A DNA stretch of 64,000 nucleotides from Bacteroidaceae bacterium (GTDB lineage Bacteria > Bacteroidota > Bacteroidia > Bacteroidales > Bacteroidaceae): the NCBI GenBank assembly GCA_017642425.1, contig JAGCPB010000044.1:48913-112912 (forward strand), given 5' to 3'. How positions within the stretch are numbered: position 1 is the first letter of the stretch; the number at the start of each line of letters is the position of its first letter. Shown piece by piece: positions 17,458-25,850 of the stretch. Position numbers and translations under genes: made by a program. The notes under the pieces were generated by a model that did not search any database, was not told the origin of the DNA, and saw only the letters and a list, made by a program, of their open reading frames with translations.

Positions 17458-19239
17458 TTAGTAGAGATTTCCTTCTTCGGATATTAGGATTATGGTCAAT
17501 ATGCCGCTGCAGAGGAGGTGGTCACAATGGGTGTGACAATAGTGGATTAGGGTTTTGAAGAAATCCGGAAGGTTTTGCTTGGGGATTAGGGTCCAGAGTT
17601 CGCGGGCCAGAGTGATGTTGTTTATGCTTTCACATATGTTCTCCGGGCAGCCGGACTCCTGCGCCATCTGTCTGATGAAATCCTTGTCCATAACGCCTTC
17701 GCGGCTGTGGGTATCGAGCATTCCGGCGGCCAGTTTCACGGCTTTTCCTATCATCAGACCCATGGTGACCTCACGGAATCCAAGTTCCTGGGCAATCTTT
17801 ATGGTATCACCTATGTAGTTGCCGTAGTGCACGAATGCCTGCGGAGGCAAATCGGGATACAATGATTTGACAAACCTTTCGCTGCGGGCTCCGGAGTTTA
17901 TTACCAGTCTCTGCGAGCCCACGGCCTTTGCAACCTCTACCTCACGGCGTATGGCCTCAACGAATGCCTCATCCGAGAACGGACGCACTATTCCTGATGT
18001 TCCGATTATGGAAATTCCATCCTCTATTCCAAGTTTGGGATTGAATGTCTTTTGAGCTATTTCCTTGCCTCCGGGAACAGCAACAGTTACATTCAGTCCT
18101 CCGTCATAGAGTGCAGTTAGTTCATGTTCAATCATCATGCGGGGTACGGGATTTACTGCCGGCTCGCCGATAGGTATTCCCAGTCCGGGTAGAGTTACTC
18201 GCCCTACCCCTTCACCTTGCAGGAAATGTACTCCGGGTTCATGGCTCAGCTCAACTTTTACGCTTACCGTACAGCCGTTTGTTACGTCAGGGTCATCGCC
18301 TGCATCCTTTACTACCGATGCCTGAGCCCAATCCTTACCAATAACACACTCCTGAATGGGAAGCGTAAACACCTCGCCATCAGGGATGCTGAACTTTACG
18401 GAATCCTGCTCCTCGCCTGTAAGCAAAGCGGTTAGAGCAGCTTTTGCTGCCGCTGTAGCACAAGCCCCGGTAGTGAATCCGGTACGCAGTTCATAGAATC
18501 CGGGAACAAGCCGTTCAATCTCCCTGCGCAGTCCGTGTTCTCCGGTAACAGTTATGAAACCGTCGGGAAGCAAAGGGCGGCATACTGCATATAGCGGAAT
18601 GCCTAGTTCACGTGCAGCGGCAGCCTTGTCCATAAAGCCTCCACTCAGACCACTCTCCTTGGTGATAACAGCCTGAGCCTTAACTTCACGCATAAGTTCC
18701 AGGTCAGAGCCGTTTCCGTAGAAAACCAGATTATCCGGGTTGAAACCGGCCTTGCGGGCCAGATTGACAGACTCTTCGCGCTCCAATACGCGGAAAATGC
18801 ATTTATGATTCTCCCAATAATCCTTTAGAGCTGGGATTGTCTGCACACCGGTAAGTGCCAACAGGCTCTCCGCACCCGATTGCTCCAGACGTTTTATGGC
18901 ATCATCATAATCCTTGCACCAGATTATGTCATTGGTATGCTCGGGATAAGTTCTTTCATACCGGATTAATGGAATTGAAAGATAGTTACTTACCTCTGCT
19001 ACCGTAGTGTGAAGTCGCTCGGCAAACGGATGAGCGGCATCAACTATAAGGCGAATCTCATGCTCACGGCAGAATGCAGTCATTGCTTCCGCATCCATTG
19101 CTCCGGTTACATGAACTCCGTTTTGGCTGTCCACCTGCTGCAAGTCACCCCGGGTGGAATACCAGAAACGGCGGCCGGCTTCATCGGCCACCTTCACGGC
19201 CATACGGCCCTCGGTAGTTCCTCCCAGTATGAGTATCAT
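17458..19239 (-). CDS. cobK-cbiD: Fused precorrin-6A reductase (CobK/CbiJ) and cobalt-precorrin-5B C1-methyltransferase (CbiD)
   Basis: A 593-residue two-domain enzyme. Residues ~1-240 are CobK/CbiJ (ILGGTTEGRMAVKVADEAGR), the NAD(P)H-dependent reductase of the corrin ring. Residues ~245-593 are CbiD (ELRTGFTTGACATAAAKAAL; LGFREVTMGLMIGKAVKLA), which methylates C1 in the anaerobic route. The presence of CbiD marks the early-cobalt pathway. It overlaps the upstream cbiG-cobM gene by 4 bp (ATGA-type), so it is the last gene of the corrin-ring operon. Confidence 0.93.
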   Translation of the reverse strand: MILILGGTTEGRMAVKVADEAGRRFWYSTRGDLQQVDSQNGVHVTGAMDAEAMTAFCREHEIRLIVDAAHPFAERLHTTVAEVSNYLSIPLIRYERTYPEHTNDIIWCKDYDDAIKRLEQSGAESLLALTGVQTIPALKDYWENHKCIFRVLEREESVNLARKAGFNPDNLVFYGNGSDLELMREVKAQAVITKESGLSGGFMDKAAAARELGIPLYAVCRPLLPDGFITVTGEHGLRREIERLVPGFYELRTGFTTGACATAAAKAALTALLTGEEQDSVKFSIPDGEVFTLPIQECVIGKDWAQASVVKDAGDDPDVTNGCTVSVKVELSHEPGVHFLQGEGVGRVTLPGLGIPIGEPAVNPVPRMMIEHELTALYDGGLNVTVAVPGGKEIAQKTFNPKLGIEDGISIIGTSGIVRPFSDEAFVEAIRREVEVAKAVGSQRLVINSGARSERFVKSLYPDLPPQAFVHYGNYIGDTIKIAQELGFREVTMGLMIGKAVKLAAGMLDTHSREGVMDKDFIRQMAQESGCPENICESINNITLARELWTLIPKQNLPDFFKTLIHYCHTHCDHLLCSGILTIILISEEGNLY

Positions 19240-21047
19240 TTGCGGAACATGTGTTTGAACTCGTGTGCGTAGAGGCGGGACAGACCTTGACGGTTGTCTA
19301 TGGCGTCACCAACTACGAGCAGGGTTGTAAGAGTGAGGTTATGTTCACGTACTATGCGGGCCAGGTCCTTTAGTTGTCCGCGATAGATGCGCTCCTCTTT
19401 CCAGGTCAGTTTGTAGCAGGCGGCAACCGGGGTTTCCGGCGGATAGGCCTGTAGCAACTCTTCCTGAACCTGCTCAACTATTGCGGCACTCAGGTAGATG
19501 CACATGGTGCTCTGTGACTGCGCAAGTTTGTGAAGTTGCTCTTTCTCAGGCATAGGTGTGCGTCCCTCACCGCGGGTAAGTATTATGCTCTGAACTTTCT
19601 CAGGGATAGTAAACTGTGAACGCAGTGCTGCGGCTGCAGCCTGGAACGATGATATGCCCGGGGTTATGTGATAACGCATTCCGTATTTGTCAAAGAACGC
19701 CATCTGCTCCTGGATTGCTCCGTAGATGCATGGATCACCTGTATGCAGACGCACCACAAAAAGGCCCTTGTCATAGAACTCTTTCATCAGGGCAAACTGC
19801 TCCTCAAGGTCCATATCGGCCGAACTCCTTACCGTTGCGCCCGGCTTGGCATAATATGTCAGTTCCTTGGGTACAAGGCTTCCGGCATAGAGTATCAGGT
19901 CTGCCCGCTCCAGCATACGCTTGCCTCGCACTGAGACAAGTTCCGGATCTCCTGGACCGGCACCTACAATCTCTATGAATCCGCCACGTAAGGTACTGCC
20001 ATCTTGCGCCACAGCGAAAGTGAAATCATTGCCCTCAGAAAGTTGTCCTTTCTGCTTTTCAACAAGCAGGATTCCGTCACCGCTTGAACGCAGTGCCGCC
20101 CCTTCGGCAACGCCATAGACTCCTGTAACCTCAAATGCCTTTTCTGACGGATTGGGTACCTCTATCCATTCAAGGTCTGATGCCGACCAAATGTTTGTTC
20201 CGGCCCAGGGCCAACGGCTCTGCAATGCGCCCAAAAGCGGTTCATCCTTTTTAAGTTCAATGGTCCCTATGCTGGCTATTGACAGCGGCGAAAGAGTGTT
20301 TTGCTTAAGGCAGTTTTCAATATGCTCTGCAATGCCATCAGGCTTGCACTGTTTACGGCAACCAACACCTATATGCAGGACCTGCGGATAGTAGCTCAAA
20401 ACAGGTACAGGGGCATCAAACTCATGCGGTCCAACGGTAATGAGAAGTTCAAACTGAGCAAAATCAATATCGTTGTAATGGCAGAATACCTTTACGTGCT
20501 CTGGCAGACTACTCTCCAGATAGTCAGTGCCGCTGTCACGGATTTCAAGCAACAGGGCTGTAGGGCGTTTTTCTACAAACAGCGCGATTGCCTTGTTCAT
20601 CTGTGCGCGGCTCAAATCCGTTTTCCAGCCAAACCTGGCTGCAATGGTATCAAGAGCCCACAGTCCGGTGTTGTCACTTTGCGTCGTAACCACAGCCTCA
20701 CCGCCCGTCAGTTCAGCAATCCTGCGGGCCAGATCATTTGCACCGCCAATATGCCCTGACAAGACCGGAATCACAAACTTTCCTGTGCTGTCCACACAAA
20801 CTACAGCTGGGTCCTTATACTTGTCCTTTACACAAGGAGCAATGCTACGTACGCATATGCCCATAGCGCCTATGAATACAATCTGCTCCAGACTGCTCCA
20901 GTTTTCTTTTATGAACTGAGCATATGATTTGATTACAGTACATCCCTCCAGCTCCTTCTGGCAGTATATGACAGAATCCTGCAACAAGACTTCAATCTTT
21001 TGCGCCAACCGTAACGAACTCTCTGAAACCAGTATTATCGCTTTCAT
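19236..21047 (-). CDS. cbiG-cobM: Fused cobalt-precorrin-5A hydrolase (CbiG) and precorrin-4 C11-methyltransferase (CobM/CbiF)
   Basis: A 603-residue fusion. Residues ~1-340 are CbiG (FIGAMGICVRSIAPCVKDKY; PVLSGHIGGANDLARRIAEL; the C-terminal GVGCRKQC part), which opens the ring lactone and releases acetaldehyde. From ~residue 360 it is a SAM-dependent tetrapyrrole methylase of the CobM/CbiF type (IEIVGAGPGDPELVSVRG; LILYAGSLVP; RLHTGDPCIYGAIQEQ). The two act in consecutive steps, so fusion may channel the intermediate. Overlaps the genes on both sides by 4 bp. Confidence 0.93.
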   Translation of the reverse strand: MKAIILVSESSLRLAQKIEVLLQDSVIYCQKELEGCTVIKSYAQFIKENWSSLEQIVFIGAMGICVRSIAPCVKDKYKDPAVVCVDSTGKFVIPVLSGHIGGANDLARRIAELTGGEAVVTTQSDNTGLWALDTIAARFGWKTDLSRAQMNKAIALFVEKRPTALLLEIRDSGTDYLESSLPEHVKVFCHYNDIDFAQFELLITVGPHEFDAPVPVLSYYPQVLHIGVGCRKQCKPDGIAEHIENCLKQNTLSPLSIASIGTIELKKDEPLLGALQSRWPWAGTNIWSASDLEWIEVPNPSEKAFEVTGVYGVAEGAALRSSGDGILLVEKQKGQLSEGNDFTFAVAQDGSTLRGGFIEIVGAGPGDPELVSVRGKRMLERADLILYAGSLVPKELTYYAKPGATVRSSADMDLEEQFALMKEFYDKGLFVVRLHTGDPCIYGAIQEQMAFFDKYGMRYHITPGISSFQAAAAALRSQFTIPEKVQSIILTRGEGRTPMPEKEQLHKLAQSQSTMCIYLSAAIVEQVQEELLQAYPPETPVAACYKLTWKEERIYRGQLKDLARIVREHNLTLTTLLVVGDAIDNRQGLSRLYAHEFKHMFRK

Positions 21048-22231
21048 TCCGCTTTCATTATTAAAATCGGGTTATGCTCATCGACCGCTATGCGGGTGCA
21101 GCCTGTAATGTGTTTTCCTATATGTTCAATTCCCTGACGGAACATCTCCGCACTCTCATCAGATACCGAATTGAATACTATCACACCACCAGGCAAAAGC
21201 ACATTGTTTATCTGTTCCAGCATATCGGCCATATGTCCGCCGTGTCCGCCTATAAAGACCGCATCTGGTGCAGGATATACCGTAAGGTCCAGCTCAGTGA
21301 AATCAGCTATGACACCGTTTATGCCGGGAGCGCCAAAGCGGCGGCTGTTTGTAAGCATAAGATTCTCACCCTCGGGCCGTTTCTCAAATGCCGTAACAAC
21401 CAGATGCGGGAACTGCAAACGGGCTTCGATTGATACCGACCCCGTGCAGAAACCTATATCCCAGAATGAACGGCGGCGCCCAAGTTCAAGTGCGGCAAGC
21501 GTGGCCAATCTCACAGGCATTTTGGTTATCATGTTTACCCGGCCGTCAAGAAGTTCAAAACGCTCCTCGGGAATTCCCATCAACCGGCCGCGCGGTTCAT
21601 TCATCTGCAATATCATACAGTTGGGCGAACAGGCCTCATAGAACATTGTCTGGGCAACGGTCATCGTGGTTACCTTCTCCCTTTCGGGATTGCCCATGCA
21701 TTCACCTACTGTGATGGTATAGTTGTCATAACCATACTCCTGCATCATGGATGCAATTGCGCGTGGCGTGCGCGTATGGTCGGTCAGCACTCCTATGAGT
21801 TTCTCCCTGTTTATCAGCGCATCCTGGAAATCTTTCCATGCCCGACCCGTGAGAGATACCGCATGCATATCCTGATAGGGCAGCAGCATCCTGTGGGCCA
21901 GCATCTGCAGTGAGTTGAAAGTTGGAAAGACCTTAATCACAGCATCCGGAAGTTCACGCTGAACTGTTGCCGCAAAGCCGTAGAACAATGGATCACCGGA
22001 TGCAAACACCACAATCTCCTTATGTCCTTTGTACTGTCTGAATACATCTGCCAAAGGAACGGTTATCTCAATCCACTTAGCCCCCTGCGGCAGCCGCTCA
22101 CGCATAAGCTCATAATGCCGCTTTCCCCCCGAGAAAACCTTTCCCTGGGCAATAGCCTCCAGCGCATCACTCTGCAACTCCTGCTGCGGATTATCACTGA
22201 TTCCGATTATTTCGAATACCTGTCTAGACAT
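21044..22231 (-). CDS. cbiET: Fused precorrin-6Y C5,15-methyltransferase/decarboxylase (CbiE-CbiT, CobL)
   Basis: A 395-residue fusion. Residues ~1-200 are CbiE, a tetrapyrrole methylase (VVFASGDPLFYGFAATVQREL). Residues ~215-395 are CbiT, a Rossmann methyltransferase that also decarboxylates (FWDIGFCTGSVSIEARLQFP; APDAVFIGGHGGHMADML). I start at the ATG at 22231, which follows a GGGAAGAG ribosome-binding site and overlaps the preceding stop by 8 bp. The in-frame ATGs further upstream lie inside the cobJ-cbiC gene. Confidence 0.93.
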   Translation of the reverse strand: MSRQVFEIIGISDNPQQELQSDALEAIAQGKVFSGGKRHYELMRERLPQGAKWIEITVPLADVFRQYKGHKEIVVFASGDPLFYGFAATVQRELPDAVIKVFPTFNSLQMLAHRMLLPYQDMHAVSLTGRAWKDFQDALINREKLIGVLTDHTRTPRAIASMMQEYGYDNYTITVGECMGNPEREKVTTMTVAQTMFYEACSPNCMILQMNEPRGRLMGIPEERFELLDGRVNMITKMPVRLATLAALELGRRRSFWDIGFCTGSVSIEARLQFPHLVVTAFEKRPEGENLMLTNSRRFGAPGINGVIADFTELDLTVYPAPDAVFIGGHGGHMADMLEQINNVLLPGGVIVFNSVSDESAEMFRQGIEHIGKHITGCTRIAVDEHNPILIMKAE

Positions 22232-23621
22232 CTCTTCCCGGTTTGAGCCCAGCCGCATCATCAAAAGTCAGTATGGCATTGGTCAGGGTAGCGGCCAGGT
22301 TGCTGCCTCCCTTGCGGCCTTCTATGATAATCTTTGGTATATCGGTGAACGGCTTTACCATATGCTTGCTCTCACGCACATGGACAAACCCTACCGGAGC
22401 GGCTATCACGCCGGCAGGATGCGCCTTGCCCTTGCGTATGAGCTCACATAATTCCATAAGCGCGGTAGGCGCATTGCCGAATACGAACAGGGCATCCGGA
22501 TGTTCTTCTACTGCCAGACGTATCCCGGCCTGCGTACGGGTTATTTCCTTATCCTTAGCTATCTGGGCGGTTCTTTCATCGGTCAGGTAACACTTGACAG
22601 TTATACCCAAACGCTCCAGCGCACCTTTGCGTATTCCCGATGCCGCCATCGTGACATCGGTCACAATTGTCCTTATGGCACCGTCACGGAACTTTCCGTA
22701 CAATGTCTCTACCGCACCGGGATCAGTATAAAGGATATCCTCCATCTCAAAATCGGCGGTAGTATGGATTGCGTGCAGCAAAGCCCACTTATGACCTAGT
22801 GACCAGTCTTGCCTCTTGAGCATTCCGTCAATTGTGCGGAAACTCTTAATCATTATCTCCTGTCCTACTCCCACAGCATCACTTTGTTCCTGGCGGTAAT
22901 ACCCGCGGGGAGTAATCATCCTGCCATTCCAGTTATAAGACTGACTGTTGCCGATAAGCACGACCGTAAACATATCAACCAACTCCGGATCAAAATCCTT
23001 GAGAACAGTTACGGTCACCTTTTCCTCATCACGTCCGGCCTGACGTACAAAACCCACTGGCGTATCGGCGGAACGTTCCTTCAGGAACAGCTCCTTAAGC
23101 CTGTACAGTTGCCAGTATCGCTCATTGCTCTTGGGATTGTATATGGCTGTGACAAAGTCTGCCTGCGCTGCGGCAATGATACGCTTTTCTATCAACTCCC
23201 ACGGAGTCATAAGGTCTGACAGCGAAATCACGCAGAAATCATGACCTATCGGCGCACCCAGCAGTGAAGCGGCTTTCTGAAATGCACTGATTCCGGGCAG
23301 AACTTCAACATCAATATCACTATTCCTCTCCCTTTTCATCTCCCAGATAAGCGGTGCCATACCGTATATACCGCTGTCGCCGGAACTGATGACGCATACC
23401 TTTTTACCCTGCGCTGCAAGTTCAAACGCCTGCCTGGCACGGTCACGTTCACGTTTCATGCCGGTGTCTATGCACTGGGTATCGTTAGAGATGAACCTCT
23501 CCACAAACTTGAAATAGTACTTGTAGCCTACCACAACATCGCATTTGCGCAACGCATCGGCCACCGCCGGAGTGACATCAGCCTCACATCCGGGCCCTAT
23601 ACCAACAACTGTTATTTTCAT
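22224..23621 (-). CDS. cobJ-cbiC: Fused precorrin-3B C17-methyltransferase (CobJ/CbiH) and precorrin-8X methylmutase (CobH/CbiC)
   Basis: A 465-residue fusion and the first gene of the corrin-ring operon. Residues ~1-245 are CobJ/CbiH (KITVVGIGPGCEADVTP; VISSGDSGIYGMAPL; AIYNPKSNERYWQL), the ring-contraction methyltransferase. Residues ~255-465 are CobH/CbiC (ADFEMEDILYTDPGAVETL; DVTMAASGIRKGALE; PAGVIAAPVGFVHVRESK), which moves the C11 methyl to C12. The ATG at 23621 places the family motif KITVVGIGPG directly at the amino end; an upstream in-frame ATG at 23684 would add 21 unrelated residues. Confidence 0.93.
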   Translation of the reverse strand: MKITVVGIGPGCEADVTPAVADALRKCDVVVGYKYYFKFVERFISNDTQCIDTGMKRERDRARQAFELAAQGKKVCVISSGDSGIYGMAPLIWEMKRERNSDIDVEVLPGISAFQKAASLLGAPIGHDFCVISLSDLMTPWELIEKRIIAAAQADFVTAIYNPKSNERYWQLYRLKELFLKERSADTPVGFVRQAGRDEEKVTVTVLKDFDPELVDMFTVVLIGNSQSYNWNGRMITPRGYYRQEQSDAVGVGQEIMIKSFRTIDGMLKRQDWSLGHKWALLHAIHTTADFEMEDILYTDPGAVETLYGKFRDGAIRTIVTDVTMAASGIRKGALERLGITVKCYLTDERTAQIAKDKEITRTQAGIRLAVEEHPDALFVFGNAPTALMELCELIRKGKAHPAGVIAAPVGFVHVRESKHMVKPFTDIPKIIIEGRKGGSNLAATLTNAILTFDDAAGLKPGRDV

Positions 23622-23680
23622 AGAACAAATGTACTCATTATTTGCCACCCATGACGGTTCTTTACCCAAAAAATAAACCT

Positions 23681-23696
23681 TCATTATATATAATGA
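23681..23696. promoter_or_regulatory. 16-bp perfect palindrome between divergent cobalamin operons
   Basis: TCATTATATATAATGA lies 60 bp before cobJ-cbiC and 15 bp before the -7 box of the second riboswitch transcript. Its place makes it a candidate operator for one or both directions. AT-rich palindromes also arise by chance. Confidence 0.35.
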
Positions 23697-23710
23697 GCTA
23701 TTCTTTTATG

Positions 23711-23718
23711 TAACTTTG
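23711..23718 (+). promoter_or_regulatory. -7 promoter box of the second riboswitch transcript
   Basis: TAACTTTG fits TAnnTTTG and is followed within a few bases by the first paired bases of the cobalamin riboswitch. Confidence 0.65.
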
Positions 23719-23721
23719 CAG

Positions 23722-23916
23722 CCGGAATTGGGTATCTGTTAATTCAGATTTAATAGGGAACACGGGTGAGACTCCCGGACAGTCCCGCTGCTGTAATTCT
23801 CAGATATCGGTTCAGGATGAGCAACCGCACCCATGGATGCAACATACGCCACTGACTGCAAAGTCGGGAAGGTTCCTGAAACCGTGAGATAAGTCAGAAT
23901 ACCTGCCCAATATTCT
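23722..23916 (+). promoter_or_regulatory. Cobalamin riboswitch (B12 element) ahead of the M49-like/DASS/porin genes
   Basis: Seen in order: AGGGAACACGGGTGAGACTCC with CCCGGACAGTCCCGCTGCTGTAA, then GCCACTGACTGCAAAGTCGG (GGGAAGG), and the 3' box AAGTCAGAATACCTGCCC. GAATTGGG at the 5' end can pair with CCCAATATTC at the 3' end. The orientation is plus, so it controls the operon starting at 24242 and not the divergent corrin-ring genes. No minus-strand copy fits in the 100 bp before cobJ-cbiC. Confidence 0.93.
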
Positions 23917-24241
23917 AAGTTTTACTTCTGCCCCGTGGATAGGGCTGGTACGACAAATGTCAGAAAAGATAGAAGACAGTACTGAGATGAGCGGAATCTT
24001 ACTCCATTGGGCCGTATGCAAAAAAATGCGTACGGTTAGAGTATCGTATCCCCACTCTTTATCCCGGCAAGAAGGAAGCTTTGAGAATGAGTTATTGTTT
24101 AGCAATAATACTTGTTTGATAGCAGCCCTCCGGGCTGGAATGCAGCGGACTTCTTATACAAGAGACCCGCAGATTGAGTGGGGAGACCGTGAGGTTTCCC
24201 CATCTTATCGTCTATGTCGATTAAAATATATAGAGTAAGTT
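23917..24241 (+). other. Unexplained 325-nt leader between riboswitch and first gene
   Basis: This stretch is much longer than a normal leader. It contains several possible hairpins: CCGTATGCA/TGCGTACGG (~24009-24032), AGCCC/GGGCT (~24125-24137) and TGGGGA-ACC/GGT-TCCCCA (~24179-24202). A 93-codon open frame (23957-24238) runs through it but shows no family features. It may hold the riboswitch expression platform plus a second structured RNA or a decayed gene. Confidence 0.5.
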
Positions 24242-25840
24242 ATGTTGAAAAAGACAACCGTTATTGCAGCCATCACTTTGGTATTTGCTGTTTCATGCAA
24301 TGAATCGCCCAAGTCTCCGTTTTCACGCAACGTTGCCGATTATGCATTGGTAGAGCTTGAAACGCCTGACCTGAGCGGCATTACGGACAACGGCAAAGAG
24401 GTTCTTAATCTGTACCGCTTTATTGCCGATGAAGTGGATGCGATATATTGGGAACAGTATTTCGGCGATAAGGAGGTCCTTATGGATGAGATTACAGATC
24501 CGTATCAGGAGACCTTTGCCCAGATTAACTACGGCCCTTGGGACCGCAGTACCGGCAAATCATTCGTGAAGGGTTATCTTGACCTTGCTCCCGGAGCACA
24601 CTTCTATCCTTTTGACATGACTGCCCAGGAGTTTGCCGCTTATGACAACCCTGACAAGAACAGCCCCTACACCCTTATACGCCGTGCACAGGACGGCTCG
24701 CTTGAGACCGTATGGTATCACGATGCCTACAAGGAGCATATAGACAAAATTGTAAACTATCTGAATGCCGCTGCCGACATTACCATTAAACCAAGTGTAA
24801 AGAAATACCTTCTTGCCAAAGCCGATGCACTGCGCACCGACAACTATTACGAGAGTGCCCTTGCATGGCTTGATATGGATGACAGCAAGATGGACCTTGT
24901 TGTAGGACCGAACGAGGCAGCCGATGACCAGATGCTTGGTCTGAAACGCTCATATGAGGCATTCGTACTGCTCAAGAACGAATCACGCACTGAAGAACTC
25001 ATGAAGTACGTGTCACGTATAGGCGAATTCCAGCAGGATCTGCCAGGCGATCCGGCCTACAAGACATTCCAGCCGGGTACAGGTTCAAACATATTCTCCT
25101 GCAACGCCCTCTATTACGCAGGTAAGGCCAATGCCGGTGTCAAGGTAATAGCTTTGAATCTTCCGTTCGATGCCGATGTACAGCATGACCGCGGCACACG
25201 TACCATCCTGTTGGAAAACGTAATCAGAGCCAAATACAACCACATAATCAATCCCACAGGAACGGTGCTTCTGGAATCAGATGACGCGGTTCACCTGTCG
25301 GGTGACGCGTTCTTCTGGAACATCGTATTCCGTGAAGTAGCCCATGGACTGGGAGTAAAGGAGACTATCGGCCAAAATGAAAGTGTAGAGGATGCTCTGG
25401 GAAGTGCAGCCCTCACATTTGAGGAAATCAAGGCCAATGCAGCCGGAGTACTGCTTGTCTGCAAGCTCCAGAACCACTATGATATCCGCAATATTTTCAC
25501 AAAAGAGGATGCACTGACCACATTCTTTGTTTCGCTGGTACGGTCAGAGCGCTTTGGCGAGGGCTCGGTACTGGGACGTGCCAACATCATCATTTACAAT
25601 TATCTGCAAGAGGCCGGGGCATTCAAACGTAAGGAGTCAGGAAAATACTCTCTGGACCTTGAAAAGATGGAATCAGCCCTTTCGGACCTGACAGCACTCG
25701 TGCTAAAGACACAAGCTACAGGCGACAAGGCCTTTGCCTCTTACTTTGAAAAAAGTTACTCAAAACGCAGCGAGAACTATGCTGCAGACATAATGAATCT
25801 GGGATTGGAAAAGATCCCTGCCGACATACGATTTAAATGA
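24242..25840 (+). CDS. M49 dipeptidyl-peptidase-III-like lipoprotein with degenerate zinc motif
   Basis: A 532-residue lipoprotein (TLVFAVSC, Cys19). The region FWNIVFREVAHGLGVKETI aligns by eye with the HExxH zinc motif of plant/Bacteroidota M49-like proteins (HEVAHGLG), but the first zinc His is Arg364 (codon CGT, one base from CAT). The second motif, normally EEGKAD, reads EEIKAN (394-399). The general Glu and second His remain. It is therefore probably not an active zinc peptidase, or it has taken another role. It is the first gene after a cobalamin riboswitch and is followed by a transporter and a porin. Confidence 0.65.
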   Translation: MLKKTTVIAAITLVFAVSCNESPKSPFSRNVADYALVELETPDLSGITDNGKEVLNLYRFIADEVDAIYWEQYFGDKEVLMDEITDPYQETFAQINYGPWDRSTGKSFVKGYLDLAPGAHFYPFDMTAQEFAAYDNPDKNSPYTLIRRAQDGSLETVWYHDAYKEHIDKIVNYLNAAADITIKPSVKKYLLAKADALRTDNYYESALAWLDMDDSKMDLVVGPNEAADDQMLGLKRSYEAFVLLKNESRTEELMKYVSRIGEFQQDLPGDPAYKTFQPGTGSNIFSCNALYYAGKANAGVKVIALNLPFDADVQHDRGTRTILLENVIRAKYNHIINPTGTVLLESDDAVHLSGDAFFWNIVFREVAHGLGVKETIGQNESVEDALGSAALTFEEIKANAAGVLLVCKLQNHYDIRNIFTKEDALTTFFVSLVRSERFGEGSVLGRANIIIYNYLQEAGAFKRKESGKYSLDLEKMESALSDLTALVLKTQATGDKAFASYFEKSYSKRSENYAADIMNLGLEKIPADIRFK

Positions 25841-25850
25841 CATTATTAAT

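Noticed and set aside
23622-23680. A minus-strand cobalamin riboswitch for the corrin-ring operon
   Set aside because: The gap is too short and lacks the B12 box on the minus strand.
23957-24238. 93-codon open frame in the leader of riboswitch 2
   Set aside because: No family features or ribosome-binding site, and it crosses several hairpins; I treat it as leader.
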